64,000 nucleotides of DNA from Candidatus Woesearchaeota archaeon (GTDB lineage Archaea > Nanobdellota > Nanobdellia > Woesearchaeales > UBA12501), in NCBI GenBank assembly GCA_030651375.1, contig JAUSFM010000016.1, positions 62,001-126,000 of the forward strand, in the 5' to 3' direction. Position numbers and translations under genes: made by a program. The notes beneath the pieces are model-generated. The model was not told the DNA's origin. It made no database searches and worked only from the letters and a program-made list of their open reading frames with translations. Positions 43,542 to 52,194 of this stretch are shown piece after piece (position 1 is the stretch's first letter; each line of letters starts with the position of its first letter).

Positions 43542-45668
43542 ATGAACGAATACAAACCACGGCTCCGGAAAACACTCTGTATCATTCCTGCACGCGGCGG
43601 CTCAAAAGGCATTCCCCGCAAAAATATTCGCCTGTTGGCAGGCAAACCGCTGATTGCCTACACGATTGAAACCGCAAAAAAATGCCCCTCAATACACAAA
43701 ACAATTGTCACGACTGATGATGCTGAGATTGCAGAAATTGCATCTCGCTTCGGCGCTGAAGTTCCGTTCCTGCGGCCAAAAGAGCTGGCAGACGACAACA
43801 CGCCCATCATGCCGGTACTCCGCCATGCGATTTCATTTCTTGAGCAGCGCGGAGAACAGTACGACACTATTGTGCTGCTCGAGCCGACCTCGCCATTGCG
43901 GTCAGTTGACGATGTGGAACAGGCAATTCAGAAATTAGCAGAGGGCGATGTTGATACGGTTGTTGGCGTTTCGCCATTTGAAATTGATTTTTCAGATATC
44001 ATGATTCCTGAATCCGGTTACATCGAGCCGTTCATCGAACAAAAAGAGGTGACATTCAGGCGCCAGCACACCAAAGACCTCAACCTTATCCAGCTGAACG
44101 GGCTGGTGTATGTGGCGAAGCGCGACATCATCATGAACCCGAGCACCATCATCCTGAATCCGTTTGGCGACAATAGAATAAAAACAAGATATGTCACGAT
44201 TCCAAAAAGCAGATGCCTTGAAATTGACGAGCCGCTCGATTTTGAGTTTGCAGAGTTTATGATCCGGCGGCAGATGAATCGGAGTATGGCACAGTACAAC
44301 GGGAGTAATGGAGCAGGGGGTACACGCATGAACCAATCACCACAAACACCATCAATGATAAAGCCAAGAATTCTTGCAAAATCAGAAGAGTTTTGGAAGC
44401 GCGCGTGCAAAGTGACTCCCGCAGGCACCCAGTGCTACAGTCACGGCCCAACACAATTCGTCGGCGGCGCATCCCCTAAATTTATCGTGCGCGGCAAAGG
44501 CTGCACGGTCTGGGATGTTGATGGCAATGAATATCTTGACCTCACCAGCGGCGGCTACCCGTCCATTTTAGGCTACGCATATGAGCCGGTCAATGACGCG
44601 GTGCGCAAGCAGATGGAGTGTGGAACATTATTTCCCATGATGCACCCGCTTGAAGTTGAAGTTGCAGAGCTGCTCACTGAAACTATACCCTGCGCAAAAG
44701 TAACCCGCTTTGCAAAAAATGGCTCTGATGTAACGGCAATGGCAGTGCGCGCTGCACGCTCGTTCACGAAACGGGAAAAAATTGCGTGCTGCGGCTATCA
44801 CGGCATTCACGACTGGTATATATCGACGACAACAAGAAATGATGGCATTCCAAAATTTAATTCGCTGCTCACACACCCCTTTGAGTACAACAACATCGAA
44901 AGCCTCAAGAAAATTTTTGATGACAACCCTGGGCAAATTGCAGGAGTGATTATGGAAGCAGTGCAGTTGACGCCGCCCAAGGATGGATTCCTTGAAAAAG
45001 TGAAAAAGCTCGCGCATGAGAACGGCGCGCTGCTGATTTTCGACGAGGTTATCACCGGATTCAGGTTTGGTATGGGAGGCGCGCAGGAATACTTCGGTGT
45101 GGTGCCTGACCTCGCGTGCTTTGGCAAGAGCATGTCAAACGGCTATCCTCTTTCTGCGCTGACGGGCAGAGAAGATATCATGCGCGTGTTTGAAAAAAAC
45201 ACATTTTTCTCATCGACCTACGGCGGTGAAACAACGACACTTGCCGCAGGCAAGGCAACCATCAACGAGCTGCGCGACAAGAAAGTGCACCCCTTTTTAT
45301 GGCAGCAGGGAGAAAAGCTCAAGGACGGATTCAACAAAATTGCGCGGGAACATGGCATGCACGAGCATGTTGAATGCATCGGCTATCCGGCATGGAGCGT
45401 ATTAAGTTTCAAGAATTCAAAAGAAGGAACCTCATTCGAGAAAAAAAGCTTGTTCCAGCAAGAAGGCATGAAGCGCGGTCTGCTTACCGGCTGTTACCAT
45501 GGATTGGGATATGCGCACAAGGATGAATTCATTGACCGAGCACTTGCCATCTACAACGACGCCATGAAAATTTTTGCCCAGCATATTGAAAAAACAAAGC
45601 AAGGCGAGAACATCCTGAAGTTTATCGAAGGCGACATTGTGAAGCCGGTGTTCAGGCCGGTGAATTGA
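43542..45668 (+). CDS. Fused CMP-nonulosonate synthetase (NeuA/LegF-like) and class III aminotransferase
   Basis: A 708-residue fusion. Residues ~1-240 form a cytidylyltransferase (IIPARGGSKGIPRKNIR, TTDD, EPTSPLR) that activates a nonulosonic acid with CTP. A Ser/Gly/Asn-rich linker (~245-270) leads to residues ~272-700, a glutamate-1-semialdehyde aminomutase-like class III aminotransferase with LIFDEVITGFR and the PLP lysine K529 in CFGKSMSNGYP. The aminotransferase substrate may be a keto-sugar or the nonulosonate chain. Neighbouring genes supply the other pathway steps. Confidence 0.92.
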   Translation: MNEYKPRLRKTLCIIPARGGSKGIPRKNIRLLAGKPLIAYTIETAKKCPSIHKTIVTTDDAEIAEIASRFGAEVPFLRPKELADDNTPIMPVLRHAISFLEQRGEQYDTIVLLEPTSPLRSVDDVEQAIQKLAEGDVDTVVGVSPFEIDFSDIMIPESGYIEPFIEQKEVTFRRQHTKDLNLIQLNGLVYVAKRDIIMNPSTIILNPFGDNRIKTRYVTIPKSRCLEIDEPLDFEFAEFMIRRQMNRSMAQYNGSNGAGGTRMNQSPQTPSMIKPRILAKSEEFWKRACKVTPAGTQCYSHGPTQFVGGASPKFIVRGKGCTVWDVDGNEYLDLTSGGYPSILGYAYEPVNDAVRKQMECGTLFPMMHPLEVEVAELLTETIPCAKVTRFAKNGSDVTAMAVRAARSFTKREKIACCGYHGIHDWYISTTTRNDGIPKFNSLLTHPFEYNNIESLKKIFDDNPGQIAGVIMEAVQLTPPKDGFLEKVKKLAHENGALLIFDEVITGFRFGMGGAQEYFGVVPDLACFGKSMSNGYPLSALTGREDIMRVFEKNTFFSSTYGGETTTLAAGKATINELRDKKVHPFLWQQGEKLKDGFNKIAREHGMHEHVECIGYPAWSVLSFKNSKEGTSFEKKSLFQQEGMKRGLLTGCYHGLGYAHKDEFIDRALAIYNDAMKIFAQHIEKTKQGENILKFIEGDIVKPVFRPVN

Positions 45669-45721
45669 TGCTTATTAAAGCCGCCGTAAAGTTTAAAAAC
45701 AAAGACCAGCGTTGACGTCGT

Positions 45722-46753
45722 ATGAAACCAAACAACAGCTCCGCTGGCTCAAGCAGGCCGCTGGTCTCAGTTATTATTCTCAACTGGAACCAACCGGACT
45801 ACACGGTTGCGTGTGTGAAGTCAGTGCTTACCCAGCAGCTTTCTGCAGGGGAGTTTGAAGTTTTTTTGGTGGACAATGGCTCCAACGACGATTCGTATCT
45901 GCGATTTAAAAAAGAATTTGGCAGCAATAAAAAGATAACGATTATTGAAACAGGGAAAAATCTTGGCTACACCGGCGGCAACAACATAGCGGCGAAACAA
46001 ACGCGGGGAAAATACATTGTCATTTTGAACAATGACACTGAAGTTGAGCCGGGATGGCTTGAGGCGCTGGTTCGTGTGATACAGTCAGATGAAAAGATTG
46101 GTGCAGTGAACTCGTATGAAATTCGTGCAGGCAAAAAAGTGCCGCTGGAAACATACGCAGCATACGAATTTCCCCTGAATGTATTGCAATATGGGGTAAA
46201 AGTGTTACGGAAAAAGAAACTCGATGTTAAAAAATTGAAAAAGGGAATGCCCGTTGAAGTATCTGCTATCAAAGGATGCTCGTTTATTTACCGCAAAGAG
46301 CTTGCGCCGGTGCCGTTTGACGATGATTATTTTATTTATGCAGAGGAAACAAAGTTGTCATGGCTGCTGCGGAGCCGTGGCTACAAAATAATGCTTGCGC
46401 CGACGTCAATAGTGAACCATTACCATAACGTGGTGCGAAAATCAAACAAAGAGTTTTCAAAATTCGCCGTGTATCTCGGAGAGAGAAACCGGCTGATGAA
46501 TCTCCTCACGTTTTACCAATGGGGAACTACGCTGAAGATGCTGCCACTCTTCAAACTGCAATCGTTGGCATCAAATATTATTCAATGGCGCAAAATTCCA
46601 TATCGGTTTAAGGCGTATTGGTATATTATGACGCATCTGAAAATGGTGTGGAAAAAAAGAAAAGAAATCCAATCAGCGCGCAGCGTGCCTGACAAGGCAC
46701 TGCTTGAGCATGCATGGCGGCTGTATCCGCGGGCTGCTGCAGAATTTGATTGA
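45722..46753 (+). CDS. GT2 family glycosyltransferase
   Basis: A 343-residue enzyme with the GT-A motifs VIILNWNQPDYT, LVDNGSNDDS, NLGYTGGNN and the metal-binding ILNNDTEVE, resembling rhamnosyl-type transferases. The C-terminal ~100 residues are hydrophobic/basic and may touch the membrane. It lies 53 bases after the NeuA fusion and ahead of the CDP-alcohol phosphotransferase. Confidence 0.87.
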   Translation: MKPNNSSAGSSRPLVSVIILNWNQPDYTVACVKSVLTQQLSAGEFEVFLVDNGSNDDSYLRFKKEFGSNKKITIIETGKNLGYTGGNNIAAKQTRGKYIVILNNDTEVEPGWLEALVRVIQSDEKIGAVNSYEIRAGKKVPLETYAAYEFPLNVLQYGVKVLRKKKLDVKKLKKGMPVEVSAIKGCSFIYRKELAPVPFDDDYFIYAEETKLSWLLRSRGYKIMLAPTSIVNHYHNVVRKSNKEFSKFAVYLGERNRLMNLLTFYQWGTTLKMLPLFKLQSLASNIIQWRKIPYRFKAYWYIMTHLKMVWKKRKEIQSARSVPDKALLEHAWRLYPRAAAEFD

Positions 46754-46785
46754 TTTGATTAGAGACATGATGGTATGGTGAAACA

Positions 46786-47490
46786 ATGTTAAGCTTTCGT
46801 GAAATAAACCAAAAACGGAAAAAGAATTACCAAGAATCGTACTTGTTCGACCTGACACGGCTCTGGTCACTGCCGTTTACGTATCTATTTTACCACACGC
46901 CGTTGACACCAAATATGATTAGTATGTTGAGCTTTGTCGTCCTGCTGGTAGCGTGTGGATTCATTGTCGTCACAACCCCGATCGCAACCATGATTGGTGG
47001 CATCCTCTGCTGGTTCAGCTGGGTGTTTGACTGTGTTGACGGCGAGATTGCGCGGCTGAAAGGGCTGTCGTCTGATTTTGGCGCATGGTTTGACGGCGCA
47101 CTTGACCGGCTCGGGGATATTGTCTTGTTTGGTGCAATAACGATTAACCTCTATCAGCATTCAGCGAGTCTTATCGTCGTCATTGTCGGCCTGCTCGCAA
47201 CCGTGAGCACCACGCTCTGGCGGCTGAATGCACTCTACACAAAAACAACCTTACATCTGCCGCTCACTGAAAAAGAGCCGCTGAAGCGATTCGGATTTGA
47301 CACAGCGGCGATGTATGTGATTATTAGTCTCGGATTGATATTCAGCACTATCGGATTTAAAGCAGCCATTGCAGGATGGCACATTAACATCACGGCACTT
47401 TTTGCAGTTATGCTCTTTTTTGCAGTAATAATTAATGTAGTCACGTTGAAAAATATTATAACAACGTATGTGAGGCATGCGCGCCAATGA
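46786..47490 (+). CDS. CDP-alcohol phosphatidyltransferase family protein
   Basis: A 234-residue membrane protein with about six spans. The signature D-G-x2-A-R-x8-G-x3-D-x3-D is seen in DCVDGEIARLKGL followed by DFGAWFDGALDRLGD. Such enzymes join a CDP-activated alcohol to a second alcohol, as in inositol phospholipid or di-myo-inositol phosphate synthesis. It overlaps the phosphodiesterase gene by 4 bases. Confidence 0.88.
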   Translation: MLSFREINQKRKKNYQESYLFDLTRLWSLPFTYLFYHTPLTPNMISMLSFVVLLVACGFIVVTTPIATMIGGILCWFSWVFDCVDGEIARLKGLSSDFGAWFDGALDRLGDIVLFGAITINLYQHSASLIVVIVGLLATVSTTLWRLNALYTKTTLHLPLTEKEPLKRFGFDTAAMYVIISLGLIFSTIGFKAAIAGWHINITALFAVMLFFAVIINVVTLKNIITTYVRHARQ

Positions 47491-49103
47491 AACCGACACA
47501 CGGTGCCACACAACGTGTCATTATTCTCGGCGTTGACGGCGTGCCGCACACGCAAATAAAGCGGCTGGCACAAGAAGGAAAGTTGCCGAATTTCAGGAAA
47601 CTCATGAACGCGGGGCAGTTTCACCCGCTCAAAACCGAAGTGCCGCCGATTACTGCGATGGGCTGGCCAACGATTTATACTGGCGTGAATCCCGGCAGGC
47701 ACGGACTCTACGATTTCGGGCCGGTTGATAAAAACGCGCTCAATGTGGTACGCTTCCACAACCCTGCTGATTGCCAGGCAGAATTTCTGTGGGAGATTCT
47801 TGAGCGCAATGGCATCAAATCAGGAGTGGTCGGCGTACCGATGAGCAGTCCGTTCCGGAACAAGCCAACCTTTGGCGAAGGTGACCACCTGCGCGGCGAC
47901 TGGGTGCATTTTGACGAGTGGAAAAACAAAGACAATTTCGCGCGCGTCATCCACACCCACCCGGCATTTAATGAACGAATTTATTCGATGATGCACAACA
48001 AGTTTGACCAGCTGGAGTACGCGCTTGAGACAAAAATGCCGGCAGAAGGCGTGCAGTTTCTGGCGCTAACCGTGTATGTAATTGACCCACTCCAGCACTT
48101 CCGGTGGACCAATTTTCCGGTCGTAGAAAAAGGGTTTAAGCTTATTGATGAGCGCATGGGAAAAATTATGAAAAAACTGAAGCCGAATGACACGCTCATT
48201 GTTGTTTCAGACCATGGGATGACGCGGCTTGAAAAAATGTTCTTCACCAACAAGTGGCTTGAGCACCGCGGGTATTTGGTGCTCAAGAAAAAACAGGAAA
48301 AGAAAGCCATTGAAAAAATCGGTGAAAAAAGTTTCATTAATGTCCAGACATTTGAAAAAATTACCATGCCCATAATTAATATGTTGATTACTACGAACAT
48401 GATTAAGCACATGCCAAAGTCTCTTGCTCGGCTGTATGATTATATCCGCAAAAAAGTGCTTCCCTCAAAAAAACGGGATTCCGTCGGTTGGGACAAAATA
48501 CTGCCGGATGTTGACTGGAAAAAAACAAAGGCCTACAGCGTCGGCTGTGTGGGAAATATATATTTAAACATCAAAGAACGCGAAAAGTACGGCAGTGTTG
48601 CGAAAAAAGAGGCGCACAAACTCGCTGAAAAAATACGACAGGAATTGATTGCTGACGCTGAAAAAAACGAGATGAAAGCAGAGGTTCATTTCCGCGAGGA
48701 GATTTATTCAGGAAACGGGCTTGAGCATTGCCCTGATATCATTCCGTTGATTGACGGCGGCAGTGTGTTGACAACGAGTGGATATCCTCTGGCAGATACT
48801 TGGGTGCGCGCGGTTGCAGCAGAGGAGGCGCAGACCGCAACCCATGATATGTTTGGCATTTTTGGAGCGTATGGCAAGAACGTGACTGGTATTCCTGGAG
48901 AAAAAGTGTTGAGTGTTCGTGATATTACGCCGACGGTGCTTCGCTTGTTTGGACTGACGAAAGAGATCAAAGGAATGGATGGTAGAGTGCTGGACGAGTT
49001 TTTTACTAAACTAAGTACGCCAGGAACACCTGAAGCGCCTGGATCAGTTGCAGTGCGTGAAGAAGAAAAAATTACAGACGCGCTGGCAGGAATACAGTTT
49101 TAA
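47487..49103 (+). CDS. Type I phosphodiesterase/nucleotide pyrophosphatase family protein
   Basis: A 538-residue alkaline phosphatase superfamily protein. Metal-site elements include LGVDGVPH near the start, the nucleophile region PPITAMGWPTIYTG (Thr), VVSDHGM and a late H in a TATHDMFGIF segment. No signal peptide is seen, so it acts in the cytosol. It is coupled to the CDP-alcohol transferase gene (ATGA overlap). The C-terminal ~50 residues are extra and proline-rich. Confidence 0.86.
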   Translation: MKPTHGATQRVIILGVDGVPHTQIKRLAQEGKLPNFRKLMNAGQFHPLKTEVPPITAMGWPTIYTGVNPGRHGLYDFGPVDKNALNVVRFHNPADCQAEFLWEILERNGIKSGVVGVPMSSPFRNKPTFGEGDHLRGDWVHFDEWKNKDNFARVIHTHPAFNERIYSMMHNKFDQLEYALETKMPAEGVQFLALTVYVIDPLQHFRWTNFPVVEKGFKLIDERMGKIMKKLKPNDTLIVVSDHGMTRLEKMFFTNKWLEHRGYLVLKKKQEKKAIEKIGEKSFINVQTFEKITMPIINMLITTNMIKHMPKSLARLYDYIRKKVLPSKKRDSVGWDKILPDVDWKKTKAYSVGCVGNIYLNIKEREKYGSVAKKEAHKLAEKIRQELIADAEKNEMKAEVHFREEIYSGNGLEHCPDIIPLIDGGSVLTTSGYPLADTWVRAVAAEEAQTATHDMFGIFGAYGKNVTGIPGEKVLSVRDITPTVLRLFGLTKEIKGMDGRVLDEFFTKLSTPGTPEAPGSVAVREEEKITDALAGIQF

Positions 49104-49126
49104 GTGAGTTTTGAGCAGTACTGTTC

Positions 49127-49237
49127 TCAATGTTCTCCCCGGCAGCATTCATCAACATTCGCGCCGCAGTTCGCACATTGTCCATGGCCGTGCACCCAGA
49201 TGAGTTCTGTTTTTTTGCCGCAGTACGGACAGTCCAT
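49127..49237 (-). CDS. Small zinc-ribbon protein (36 residues)
   Basis: Starts MDCPYCGKKTELIW with a CxxC, followed by GQCANCGANVDECC, which gives two half-sites for a zinc ribbon. The start ATG is at 49237. Similar tiny proteins with a WVHGHGQC core are widespread, but no function is known. It sits in the gap between the phosphodiesterase and the flippase. Confidence 0.72.
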   Translation of the reverse strand: MDCPYCGKKTELIWVHGHGQCANCGANVDECCRGEH

Positions 49238-49285
49238 GCTCAACCGATGGATAGAACTATTTTTTAATATTCACTTTTTTACTAT

Positions 49286-50863
49286 TCAGTTTTTCCGTAT
49301 GCGGTGCCAGAGTTGGAAGAGCTCTTCTTTTGAAACAATCCGCGCCACAAAAAGCGCGATGAAGTAGAACAGGGTTGACGAAGATACGACGATAATTGCG
49401 GTCGGCCAGAAGCTCAGCATCGTGCTCAACAGCCGGCCAACAAGGAAAATGAAACCCGCGTACAGGGTGTTGACTGCGGTGATTTTGAAAAAGAGCAGCC
49501 ATGAAAATGATATATGGATGTATTTTTTGACGTACCAGCCCGATAGCACCATGAGAAGCGCAAAGTTAACGACCGTGGTGAGAACGGCACCCATCATGCC
49601 AAATGCGGGAATGAACACCAGATTGCCGATGACATCCCACACGGCAACACCCATGGTGAGTTTGGTGACGAGCAGCGGATGGCCTATACCAAGGAGTGTG
49701 GTCATGTTAAGCTGGGCAATGGTGTAAAAGATGGCGCCAAAGACGAGGAAACGCAGGGCGTTTGCAGCAGGCACATAGGCGCTGCCGAAAAAAACTTGGA
49801 TGATGGTTTCAGCATAAAAGAAAATCAAAATTGCCAAGGGAAACACGGTGATGAGCGCGTACTTTTGCATGCGCGTAAGCCCGCTGTTGAGCCGCACTGT
49901 ATCTTTGCGTGCCCACAGTTCAGACGCCATCGGAAAAAACACTGTGGTGAGCGTGGTGGTGATTCTCCAGAGCATTTTTGAAATCGGCAGGGCGATGTTG
50001 TACAAGCCGACCTGTGCAAGGCTGAAATATGCCAGCACAAGCGTATCGGAATAGCCGAGGATAATGCCCGCGCCTTCACCGAGAATTAAGGGTAGGCCAA
50101 ACAAGAATATTTTTTTGCAGAGTGATGGGGAGAGCTCCATTTTTGCAGCGAGAACCTTGGGTGTGTGGCGAAGTTTACGCAACAGCAACGGAAGATATAC
50201 GCCGAGCGGAAGCACAAGATACGCAACAAGATATGCAATCATCGGCGCAGAAACACCAAAACCATACGGCAAAAGAAGCGCGGTGAGAATGAGGATGGTA
50301 GTTATTTTCAGAAAGTCAACAAGGGAATAGAGCGTGTGAAACTGAAATCCTTGGAACGTCGGCTTGAACATGGAATGCAGCGAATGAATCATGAAGCCGA
50401 TGGAGTAAATAATGAGCGGTGCATACGCAGCTTGAGTATGGAAATAATGAGTTGAAAGAAATGAGCCGAGGAGAATCACGACAAGGCCAATGAGAATTGA
50501 AAGCGCGACCTGGACGAGCAGCACAAAAAAAAATGCACCTTTTATTTTTCCGTACTCTTTTGAAACGACAAATGACGCGATAAATTTGCTCAACGCTGGC
50601 CGGAGGCCAAATTCATTTGCCACGAGGAGCACACCAAAGAGAGAGAAGATTGCATAGACCAGTCCAAAGTCGTTAGGTGAGAGGGCGCGTGCAAGCAGCA
50701 CTTGGAGGAGATACCCCGAAAATGAGGCAAGAATGCCCATGACAAAAAGAACTGATGCACCATGCACCATGCGGCGCGTATAGTTGTGCTCTGTAGTGTG
50801 CCCTGTTTTTTTAGCACTGTTTTTTTTGATTGATTTAATTTGGTTAGTTGATTTTCGAGGCAT
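49286..50863 (-). CDS. Polysaccharide flippase (Wzx/MATE/MurJ superfamily)
   Basis: About 525 residues with 14 predicted spans after a basic N-tail (MPRKSTNQIKSIKKNS). The first half carries LARALSPNDFGLVYAIFSLFG and the second LGYSDTLVLAYFSLAQVGLYNIA, signatures of oligosaccharide-lipid exporters. It would move the lipid-linked glycan assembled by the neighbouring transferases across the membrane. The ATG at 50863 is chosen over an upstream open stretch that is leader-like. Confidence 0.88.
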   Translation of the reverse strand: MPRKSTNQIKSIKKNSAKKTGHTTEHNYTRRMVHGASVLFVMGILASFSGYLLQVLLARALSPNDFGLVYAIFSLFGVLLVANEFGLRPALSKFIASFVVSKEYGKIKGAFFFVLLVQVALSILIGLVVILLGSFLSTHYFHTQAAYAPLIIYSIGFMIHSLHSMFKPTFQGFQFHTLYSLVDFLKITTILILTALLLPYGFGVSAPMIAYLVAYLVLPLGVYLPLLLRKLRHTPKVLAAKMELSPSLCKKIFLFGLPLILGEGAGIILGYSDTLVLAYFSLAQVGLYNIALPISKMLWRITTTLTTVFFPMASELWARKDTVRLNSGLTRMQKYALITVFPLAILIFFYAETIIQVFFGSAYVPAANALRFLVFGAIFYTIAQLNMTTLLGIGHPLLVTKLTMGVAVWDVIGNLVFIPAFGMMGAVLTTVVNFALLMVLSGWYVKKYIHISFSWLLFFKITAVNTLYAGFIFLVGRLLSTMLSFWPTAIIVVSSSTLFYFIALFVARIVSKEELFQLWHRIRKN

Positions 50864-50915
50864 ACAATCCGCAGACTGTGGCCGTTTAATAAAGTTGTAT
50901 ATTCTTGAGCAGCAC

Positions 50916-50930
50916 AATATTTATAAATAA
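50916..50930 (+). promoter_or_regulatory. TATA box of the sulfate-activation operon
   Basis: TTTATAAA within an AT run is centred near 50923, which places transcription start at about 50949. Confidence 0.55.
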
Positions 50931-50943
50931 ACAGAGGGCGTAA

Positions 50944-50980
50944 TGACACCTAATTACATTTAATTAACTTTGGGGTGTCA
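50944..50980. promoter_or_regulatory. 7-bp perfect inverted repeat at transcription start, putative operator
   Basis: TGACACC (50944-50950) and GGTGTCA (50974-50980) flank a 23-base AT-rich spacer. The left arm falls on the predicted start of transcription and the right arm covers the GGGGTG ribosome-binding site. It could bind the ribbon-helix-helix protein encoded immediately downstream, or form an RNA hairpin that hides the ribosome-binding site. Confidence 0.5.
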
Positions 50981-50983
50981 ATG

Positions 50984-51295
50984 ATGGCAAAAGAAAAAGA
51001 CGAAAAAAATACAGCAAACGGCGAAACTGAAAGCACGCACAATTACAGCACCATTTCTCTTCCCAAGCCGCTGGTTGAAAAAATAAAAAAACGATGTGAA
51101 GGCACTGGCTTTAATTCAGTCAGCAGTTATGTCACCTATGTCCTGCGCCAGCTTATTTCAAACATGGAACAAAAAGAGCCGGCAAATCCCCGGCCAGCGA
51201 ACCCCGAATACCGAGCGCCGGCAAAAGAGGCCTTTTCAAAAGATGACGAAGAAAAAGTCAAGGAGCGCCTCAAGGCATTAGGGTATATACAATAA
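50984..51295 (+). CDS. Ribbon-helix-helix (CopG-type) transcription regulator
   Basis: About 103 residues with an acidic N-tail, then a ribbon-helix-helix core: beta strand HNYSTISLPKPLVEKIKKR and helices to about residue 60 (SVSSYVTYVLRQLISNM), followed by a proline-rich linker and a charged tail ending ERLKALGYIQ. GGGGTG lies six bases before the ATG at 50984 (ATG at 50981 also possible). It heads the cysD-permease-cysN operon and probably controls it. Confidence 0.82.
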   Translation: MAKEKDEKNTANGETESTHNYSTISLPKPLVEKIKKRCEGTGFNSVSSYVTYVLRQLISNMEQKEPANPRPANPEYRAPAKEAFSKDDEEKVKERLKALGYIQ

Positions 51296-51327
51296 ATAAG
51301 TAGATGATACAATAAATAGGTAGATGA
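51288..51327 (+). repeat. Two tandem 20-base repeats after the regulator gene
   Basis: TACAATAAATAAGTAGATGA is followed directly by a copy with one change; a degraded third copy continues to about 51345. The first copy contains the regulator's stop codon. Confidence 0.6.
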
Positions 51328-51372
51328 ATAGAATAAGTAAATGGACAGAATAGATAATATCGGTGACATGAC

Positions 51373-52176
51373 ATGGACTACCTCGACGAACTGGAAAACA
51401 AAAGCGTGTACATAATTAGAGAAGCATACAAACAGTATCGAAAACTGGGCATGCTCTGGTCCATTGGCAAAGATTCTACCACACTCCTTTGGCTCTGCAG
51501 AAAAGCATTCTTTGGAAAAATTCCGTTCCCTGTCATGCACATTGACACGACATTTAAATTTCCTGAAATGTACACCTTTCGCGACCATTGGGCACAGCAA
51601 TGGGGGCTGAAACTAATTGTTGAAAAAAATGAGGATGCTGTTGCCCGCGGCATCGGCTATGCAACGCATGACGCATTCACCTGCTGCCACGAACTGAAAA
51701 CCATCGCGCTCCAAAAAGCAATTGCGAAACACAAATTCGAAGCACTCCTCGTCGGCATCCGGCGGGACGAACACGGCATCCGCGCCAAAGAGCGATATTT
51801 CTCGCCGAGAAATGAGGAATTTAAGTGGGACTACAAAAACCAGCCGGCAGAACTCTGGGATCAATTCAAAAATAAAGCAGAGCACGGCAACCATCTCCGT
51901 GTTCACCCACTACTGCACTGGACAGAGCTGGACATCTGGAAATATATCGAACGCGAAGGCATTCCGATTAACGAATTATATTTTGCAAAAGAAGGAAAAC
52001 GCTATCGCAGTCTCGGCTGCATGCCAATTACCAAACCGATTATCTCAACAGCAGCGACGGTTCAAGAAATTATCCACGAGCTTGAAACAACTAACACGCC
52101 GGAACGTGCCGGCAGGGCGCAAGACAAAGAACAAGCATACACCATGCAAAAACTCCGCGCGTTAGGATATATGTAA
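51373..52176 (+). CDS. cysD: Sulfate adenylyltransferase subunit 2 (CysD-like)
   Basis: A 267-residue PP-loop enzyme that makes adenosine 5'-phosphosulfate (APS) from ATP and sulfate together with the GTPase subunit CysN. It opens with LDELENKSVYIIREAYKQ, the PP-loop is WSIGKDSTTLL, and later CysD blocks are GIRRDEHGIRAKERYFSPR and LHWTELDIWKYI. It starts at the ATG at 51373 behind GGTGA. The C-terminus ends KLRALGYM. CysN is two genes downstream. Confidence 0.9.
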   Translation: MDYLDELENKSVYIIREAYKQYRKLGMLWSIGKDSTTLLWLCRKAFFGKIPFPVMHIDTTFKFPEMYTFRDHWAQQWGLKLIVEKNEDAVARGIGYATHDAFTCCHELKTIALQKAIAKHKFEALLVGIRRDEHGIRAKERYFSPRNEEFKWDYKNQPAELWDQFKNKAEHGNHLRVHPLLHWTELDIWKYIEREGIPINELYFAKEGKRYRSLGCMPITKPIISTAATVQEIIHELETTNTPERAGRAQDKEQAYTMQKLRALGYM

Positions 52177-52194
52177 TAGATGTAGGCTACAACT

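Noticed and set aside
49104-49367. Plus-strand frame after the phosphodiesterase
   Set aside because: The minus strand in the same place encodes a cysteine-motif zinc ribbon; the plus frame has no motif.
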